Shown here: positions 4,619 through 8,765 of the stretch, in pieces
How the letters are laid out: the number at the start of each line of letters is the position of its first letter
Numbering within the stretch: the stretch's first letter is position 1
DNA from: Mycobacterium sp.
Lineage (GTDB): Bacteria; Actinomycetota; Actinomycetes; Mycobacteriales; Mycobacteriaceae
DNA length: 8,765 bases
Reading direction: 5' to 3'
NCBI GenBank assembly: GCA_025965815.1
Contig: JAOPWF010000532.1
Span: forward strand, 1-8,765
Notes under the pieces: generated by a model
What the model saw: only the letters and a program-made list of their open reading frames with translations
What the model was told of the DNA's origin: nothing
Databases searched by the model: none
Program-made: the position numbers and the translations under genes

Positions 4619-7211
4619 GCACGGCAGCCTTGCGGACATCCAGGTGGGGATCGCGCAATGCCCGCGTCAGTGCCGGCACCGCGGCCGCCGGTGCGGCGCC
4701 GGACAGCGCCCGGGCGGCCCCTTGGCGCACCTGCCACGCCGACTCGGCCAGCGCGCGTTCCACTACGGTCACGTCCTCGTCGCCGCAACCCACCGCGCCG
4801 AGGGCAGCCAGCGCCGCGGCCCGGGTCAGCGGGTCGGGGTCGGCCACCAGACGGCGCACCGTGTCGACGTCTGCGCGCAGTGTCGCCAGGCCGTTCGCGG
4901 TCGCGATGCGGACCTCGCGATTATCGTCAGCGGCGGACAGGGCCACGCCAGCGACATCGTCGACCGACACCAGCGCACGCACCGCTTCGATGCGCACCCG
5001 GTGATCCCCGTCATTCAGGGCGGCGCGGTAGTGCTCACCGCCGCCGGCACCCCGCGCGCTGAGCAGATACACCGTCGCCGCCCGCACCGCCGCGTCCGGC
5101 GAGGACAGATGCTGTTGCGCGACAGCGGGTTCGGGCAGCAGTTCGACAAGTTCACGGACCCCGTCGGCGGCGGCGCGCCGGACGGCACTGTCAGCGTCCG
5201 CCAGCGCCGCCAGCAGGGTGGGTGCGTAGCCGTCGGGCAGATGTTCGATCAACGTGGCGACCGCGGTGTGCCGCACACCCGGATCCGGATCGGCGAGGAA
5301 GGGTTCCAGGTCCGCGGCGCTGGGGGATTCCAGGGCCAGCAGGTGCGCGATCCGTGGCGACGGCGGCTGGGTGTTGGTGGGCCGGATCCGACTGGAATTT
5401 GTGGCAGGTGGCTGGTCGCCGACCAGTGCCGGCTGCGCGACGACGACGGGTTGGTGCGCGGCCGACGGCACATGCTCCAGCCCGGGCACCGGAACGAAGT
5501 ACGGTGCAACAGCGCGTTTCAGGAATGTCATCGACCCGTCGTCGCTCTTGCGGAGATTGAGGTGGTAGCCCCACTGGTCGTCGTCGCGCTCGGGCAGGTC
5601 GGCCCGGTGGTGGTAGAGCCCCCATCGCGACTCGGTGCGGGTTAGTGACGACCTGGCGGCCATCTCGGCGCAGTCTCGGATGAAGCTCACTTCGGCGGCC
5701 CGCATCAGCTCGTGTGGTGTGCGGGCGCCGATCTGCTCGATTTCCTCGCGCATCCGCTCAAAGGTCTGCACCGCGATGGACAACTTGGTGGCGGTCTTCG
5801 GCGGCGCGACGTAGTCGTTGACGAAGCGGCGCAGCTTGTATTCGACCTGCGTCTGGGGCGGCCCGTCGGGATGATGCAGCGGACGGTAGATCAGGTCGTG
5901 CGCGTCGCGCAGCCCCTCGGACGGGAGTTCCTGCGGCGCAACGACATCGGCCAAGGTGGACGCGGCGTGCTCGCCTGCCAGGTCGCCGTAGACGAACGCC
6001 CCGATCATGTAATTGTGCGGCACGCAGGCCAGGTCTCCCGCGGCGTACAGGCCGGGCACAGTGGTGCGGGCGTGTTCATCCACCCAGACTCCGGACGCGG
6101 AATGCCCACTGCACAAACCGATTTCGGAGATATGCATCTCGATGTCACGGGTGCGGTAGTCGTGACCGCGGTTGGCGTGGAAGGTGCCGCGGGTGGGCCG
6201 CTCGGTGGTGTGCAGGATGTTTTCCAGTGCGGTCAGGGTTTCGTCGGGCAGGTGGGAGACCTTGAGGTAGATGGGTCCGCGAGCCGATTCGATCTCGCGT
6301 TTGACCTCGGCCATCATCTGCCCGGACCAGTAGTCAGAGTCGACGAAGCGTTCCCCGAGAGCATTGACCTGATACCCGCCGAACGGGTTGGCGACATAGG
6401 CGCAGGCAGGGCCGTTGTAATCCTTGATCAGCGGGTTGACCTGGAAACATTCGATGCCACTGAGTTCGGCGCCGGCGTGATAGGCCATCGAGTACCCATC
6501 GCCGGCGTTGGTGGGGTTCTCGTAGGTGCCGTACAGATAGCCCGAGGCCGGCAGCCCGAGTCGCCCGCACGCGCCGGTGGCCAGGATGACCGCTTTGGCG
6601 GCCACCGCCACGAATTCGCCGGTGCGACTGTGCAGGGCGGCGGCGCCGACGGCTCGGCGTCCCCTCGTCCCGTCCCTGCGCTCGCCCAGGTCGTCGGTCA
6701 GCACCCGCACCGGCATCAGGCGATTCTCGATACGGATCTTGTCGCGCATCGACCGCTGGCGCAGCACTCGGTAGAGCGCTTTCTTGATGTCTTTCCCTTC
6801 GGGCATCGGCAGCACGTAGGAGCCGGACCGGTGCACGCGGCGCACCGCGTATTCACCGTGTTCGTCCTTCTCGAATTTGACGCCGTAGCGTTCGAGGCGT
6901 TGCACCATCGCGAAGCCGCGGGTGGCGGTCTGGTAGATGGTGCGCTGGTTGACGATTCCGTCGTTGGCCCGGGTGATCTCGGCGACGTAGTCTTCCGGGC
7001 TGGCCTTGCCAGGGATGACGGCGTTGTTCACCCCGTCCATACCCATCGCCAGCGCGCCCGAGTGCCGTACGTGCGCCTTCTCGAGCAGCAGCACCTGGGC
7101 GCCGTGTTCGGCGGCGGTGAGCGCAGCCATCGTCCCGGCAGTGCCGCCGCCGATCACCAGGACGTCGCAATCCAGCCGCAGCGGGCTGTTGGGGTCCGGT
7201 GGCTGCATCAC
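4497..7211 (-). CDS. AprA/SdhA-like FAD flavoprotein fused to C-terminal HEAT repeats (904 aa)
   Basis: Residues ~14-575 form a fumarate reductase/succinate dehydrogenase/adenylylsulfate reductase-type flavoprotein. It shows the FAD dinucleotide-binding site CDVLVIGGGTAG (15-26) with Glu44, SGALAMGMDGVN (51-62), AVILATGACGRLG (207-219), NAGDGYSMAYHAGAE (235-249), GLYAAGDLA (387-395) and ESRWGLYHHRADLPERDDDQ (527-546). The block around NPLIKDYNGPACAY (259-272) and SGAxAxG in place of the SdhA SHT flavinylation motif point to the AprA side of the family, with non-covalent FAD. A Pro-rich linker (580-620) leads to about nine HEAT-like repeats of ~31 residues, with DPDPGVRHTA, DADSAVRRAA, DGDHRVRIEA, DPHLDVRKAA and DGDADVRAYA among their helix starts. 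There is no signal peptide, so it is cytosolic. The start is GTG 7211 or ATG 7208, both overlapping the ATPase stop, so it is an operon partner of the Ssu-type transporter. The electron partner and substrate are unknown; the domain call is firm. Confidence 0.88.
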   Translation of the reverse strand: MMQPPDPNSPLRLDCDVLVIGGGTAGTMAALTAAEHGAQVLLLEKAHVRHSGALAMGMDGVNNAVIPGKASPEDYVAEITRANDGIVNQRTIYQTATRGFAMVQRLERYGVKFEKDEHGEYAVRRVHRSGSYVLPMPEGKDIKKALYRVLRQRSMRDKIRIENRLMPVRVLTDDLGERRDGTRGRRAVGAAALHSRTGEFVAVAAKAVILATGACGRLGLPASGYLYGTYENPTNAGDGYSMAYHAGAELSGIECFQVNPLIKDYNGPACAYVANPFGGYQVNALGERFVDSDYWSGQMMAEVKREIESARGPIYLKVSHLPDETLTALENILHTTERPTRGTFHANRGHDYRTRDIEMHISEIGLCSGHSASGVWVDEHARTTVPGLYAAGDLACVPHNYMIGAFVYGDLAGEHAASTLADVVAPQELPSEGLRDAHDLIYRPLHHPDGPPQTQVEYKLRRFVNDYVAPPKTATKLSIAVQTFERMREEIEQIGARTPHELMRAAEVSFIRDCAEMAARSSLTRTESRWGLYHHRADLPERDDDQWGYHLNLRKSDDGSMTFLKRAVAPYFVPVPGLEHVPSAAHQPVVVAQPALVGDQPPATNSSRIRPTNTQPPSPRIAHLLALESPSAADLEPFLADPDPGVRHTAVATLIEHLPDGYAPTLLAALADADSAVRRAAADGVRELVELLPEPAVAQQHLSSPDAAVRAATVYLLSARGAGGGEHYRAALNDGDHRVRIEAVRALVSVDDVAGVALSAADDNREVRIATANGLATLRADVDTVRRLVADPDPLTRAAALAALGAVGCGDEDVTVVERALAESAWQVRQGAARALSGAAPAAAVPALTRALRDPHLDVRKAAVLSLKRWAATEQLAREALQSALDDGDADVRAYARQALAPVA

Positions 7212-7972
7212 AGCGCAGGTCCCGACAGAGCGGCGACGATTTGGCGGCGCAGCTGATCACGCTGGGGGGTGTGCTCGGTGCGCGGCGCCGGCACCTCGAT
7301 CAGCGCGCGCAGCGGGCGGCCCGCCGGACCGAGGACCGCGATCCTGTCGCCCAGTCGTAGCGCCTCATCGACGTCGTGGGTCACGAAGACGACGGTGGTG
7401 GGATGCGCGCGCCAGGTCTCGATGAGCAGGCGTTGCATGGCGGCGCGGGTCTGGGAGTCCAGCGCGCCGAACGGTTCGTCCATCATCACCGCGCGCGGGG
7501 CGCCGGCAAGCCCGCGGGCCAGCTGGACGCGCTGGCGCATCCCGCCGGAAAGGCTCTTTGGCAGGTAGTCGGCGAAGCCGGTCAGCCCAACCTCAGCGAT
7601 CCAGCGCTGCGCGCGGGCGCGGCGCCCGGCGCGCGGCTCACCGCGAAGCTGCAGCGCCAGTTCGATGTTGGAGCGCACGGTGCGCCACGGCAGCAGCGCG
7701 TTGTCCTGAAAGACCACACCGCGATCGCGTGAGGTGCCGGTGACCTCAACGTCATCGGCCAGCACGCGGCCGGCGTCGGGGCGCAGCAGCCCGGCCAGCG
7801 CCCGCAGCACGGTGGACTTGCCGCAGCCCGACGCACCGGTGAGCACCAGGATCTCGCCGCGTTCCACGGTCAGGCTCAACCCGTCGATCACCGGGTCACC
7901 GGTGTAGGACAGCCACACATTGTCGAGGTGCAGGCGCATTCCGCTGCCCGGCGGCGCACTGACCACGGTCAT
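7208..7972 (-). CDS. ABC transporter ATP-binding protein, sulfonate/nitrate/taurine (SsuB/TauB/NrtD) type (254 aa)
   Basis: The cytoplasmic ATPase of an importer of the nitrate/sulfonate/taurine class (COG1116). All nucleotide-binding motifs are intact: Walker [10 protein letters not shown] (46-54), Q-loop Gln89 in [10 protein letters not shown], signature LSGGMRQR (141-148), Walker B AVMMDEP (161-167) with catalytic Glu166, D-loop GALD (169-172) and the switch His199 in VFVTHD. The VFQDxALLPW and [12 protein letters not shown] segments are typical of the SsuB/TauB group. The length is normal. Its ATG overlaps the permease stop by 4 nt (ATGA), and its own stop overlaps the flavoprotein start, so the three genes should be one translationally coupled operon. 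The ligand is set by the binding protein and permease and could be a sulfonate, nitrate, or a thiamine-precursor-like compound; a sulfur compound is favoured only by context. Confidence 0.93.
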   Translation of the reverse strand: MTVVSAPPGSGMRLHLDNVWLSYTGDPVIDGLSLTVERGEILVLTGASGCGKSTVLRALAGLLRPDAGRVLADDVEVTGTSRDRGVVFQDNALLPWRTVRSNIELALQLRGEPRAGRRARAQRWIAEVGLTGFADYLPKSLSGGMRQRVQLARGLAGAPRAVMMDEPFGALDSQTRAAMQRLLIETWRAHPTTVVFVTHDVDEALRLGDRIAVLGPAGRPLRALIEVPAPRTEHTPQRDQLRRQIVAALSGPAL

Positions 7973-8765
7973 CGGGTCTTCTCCTCGCCGCGGGGCAGCC
8001 AGGCGGTGGCGCGTCGTCCGATCAGTTCGACGCCGGCCGAGGTGACGAATCCGAGCACGCCGATGGTGATGATGCCGACGAACACGTCAGGGTAGGCCAA
8101 CACGGTGTAGGCCTGCCAGGTGCGGTAGCCGACGCCGAGTCGGCCCGAGATCATCTCGGCCGAGATGACGCAGATCCAGGCCACTCCCATGCCGACCGAC
8201 AGCCCACCGAACACGCCGGGCAGGATGCCGGGCAGCACCACCTGGCGCAGCACATCGACCCGGCCGCCGCCGAGCGTGCGCACGGAGTCCTCCCACAGTG
8301 TCGGTAGGGCGCGCACCGCGTGCCGGGTGCTGACCATGATCGGGAAGTACGCCGCCAGAAAGGTGATGAAGACGATGCCGGCCTCGTCGGAGGGGAACAG
8401 CAGGATTGCGACGGGGACGACGGCGACGGCCGGGATCGGCCGGGCCAGTTCCGTCAACGGGCCGAACAGGTCAGCGAAGAGGGTGGATCGGCCGAGCAGC
8501 ACCCCGGTCAGCACGCCGGCGAGCGCGGCCAGGCCGAAGCCGGTGAGGATCCTGATCAGCGACTGGGCGAGGTCGAGGTAGTACTGCTCGGTGCCGAGCC
8601 TCTTCATGAGCGCGGCCGCGATCTCGGTGACGGTCGGCAGGGTGTCGAACCGCAACCCCAGCCGCACGTGGTTCGCGGTCAACACCTGCCACAGCCCGAC
8701 GGCGGCGAGCACAGACACCAGCCGCAGCAGCCGGGCCCGCCAGCGCGGCGCCGGGCCGCCGGGCC
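7969..8765 (-). CDS. ABC transporter permease, SsuC/TauC/NrtB type (5' end outside window)
   Basis: A binding-protein-dependent transport permease (BPD_transp_1) of the nitrate/sulfonate/taurine class, located in the cytoplasmic membrane. Family marks, numbered from an in-frame GTG at 8718, are the hydrophobic segment with RPIPAVAVVPVAILLF (93-108), the EAA coupling loop around DSVRTLGGGRVDVLRQVVLP (144-163) that docks to the ATPase, and SAEMISGRLGVGY (186-198). The GTG at 8718 is probably internal: the frame stays open to the window edge and the upstream residues (RWRARLLRL) look like the usual basic lead into the first membrane helix. The visible part therefore lacks only the N-terminal end. 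The stop codon overlaps the ATPase start by 4 nt. The periplasmic or lipoprotein substrate-binding protein is not in the window and is expected upstream, beyond the right edge. Confidence 0.9.
   Translation of the reverse strand, partial: PGGPAPRWRARLLRLVSVLAAVGLWQVLTANHVRLGLRFDTLPTVTEIAAALMKRLGTEQYYLDLAQSLIRILTGFGLAALAGVLTGVLLGRSTLFADLFGPLTELARPIPAVAVVPVAILLFPSDEAGIVFITFLAAYFPIMVSTRHAVRALPTLWEDSVRTLGGGRVDVLRQVVLPGILPGVFGGLSVGMGVAWICVISAEMISGRLGVGYRTWQAYTVLAYPDVFVGIITIGVLGFVTSAGVELIGRRATAWLPRGEEKTR

Noticed and set aside
5712..7256. 514-codon plus-strand frame opposite the flavoprotein
   Set aside because: It is antisense to the conserved FAD-domain motifs. Its Val/Gly/Arg-rich composition is a typical third-position GC shadow.
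8716..8718. GTG 8718 as the true start of the permease
   Set aside because: The frame is open to the window edge with plausible basic residues ahead of the first helix, so the gene probably starts outside the window.
1..8765. Mobile element, CRISPR, prophage or tRNA-associated island
   Set aside because: No transposase, integrase, terminal inverted repeats, regularly spaced repeats or tRNA-like cloverleaf were seen, and base composition looks uniform across the genes.

Overview
The window reads as a chromosomal segment of a high-GC actinobacterium, most likely a mycobacterium (Mycobacterium/Mycolicibacterium). The reasons are the strong G/C bias at third codon positions, a Wbl (WhiB-like) iron-sulfur regulator, which is an actinobacterial hallmark, a short exported protein of a mycobacterial style, and free use of GTG and TTG starts. 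No tRNA, rRNA, CRISPR array, insertion sequence or phage gene is visible.

Left part (1-2525). The window opens inside the 3' end of an NADP-dependent medium-chain oxidoreductase (+). A 265-bp gap follows with a 12-bp palindrome and a 13-bp perfect hairpin, the latter best read as the terminator of a short secreted protein encoded on the minus strand (768-989). About 560 bp with no convincing gene come next (990-1553), then a complete aldo/keto reductase (-). These genes look like ordinary, unrelated accessory metabolism.

Right part (2526-8765). Two opposed transcription units converge at about 4.5 kb. The plus unit holds a 56-residue one-helix membrane protein, a YeiH-type putative sulfate/sulfite exporter and a WhiB3-like regulator. 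Its first two genes are 4 nt apart. The third follows after 52 nt that contain a hairpin and a very strong ribosome-binding site before a TTG start. The minus unit, read from the window edge, holds an ABC permease and ABC ATPase of the sulfonate/nitrate/taurine (Ssu/Tau/Nrt) type, then a 904-residue flavoprotein. Consecutive genes in the minus unit overlap by 4 nt. The flavoprotein joins an AprA/SdhA-like FAD domain to about nine HEAT repeats. The WhiB reading frame runs about 120 bp into the 3' end of the flavoprotein gene on the opposite strand.

Working hypothesis (inference): the right part may be a sulfur-compound module, with import by the ABC transporter, redox chemistry by the AprA-like HEAT flavoprotein, export of an oxidised sulfur anion by the YeiH protein, and redox control by the Wbl protein. 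The substrate-binding protein and any ferredoxin partner would lie beyond the right edge, so the substrate cannot be settled here.
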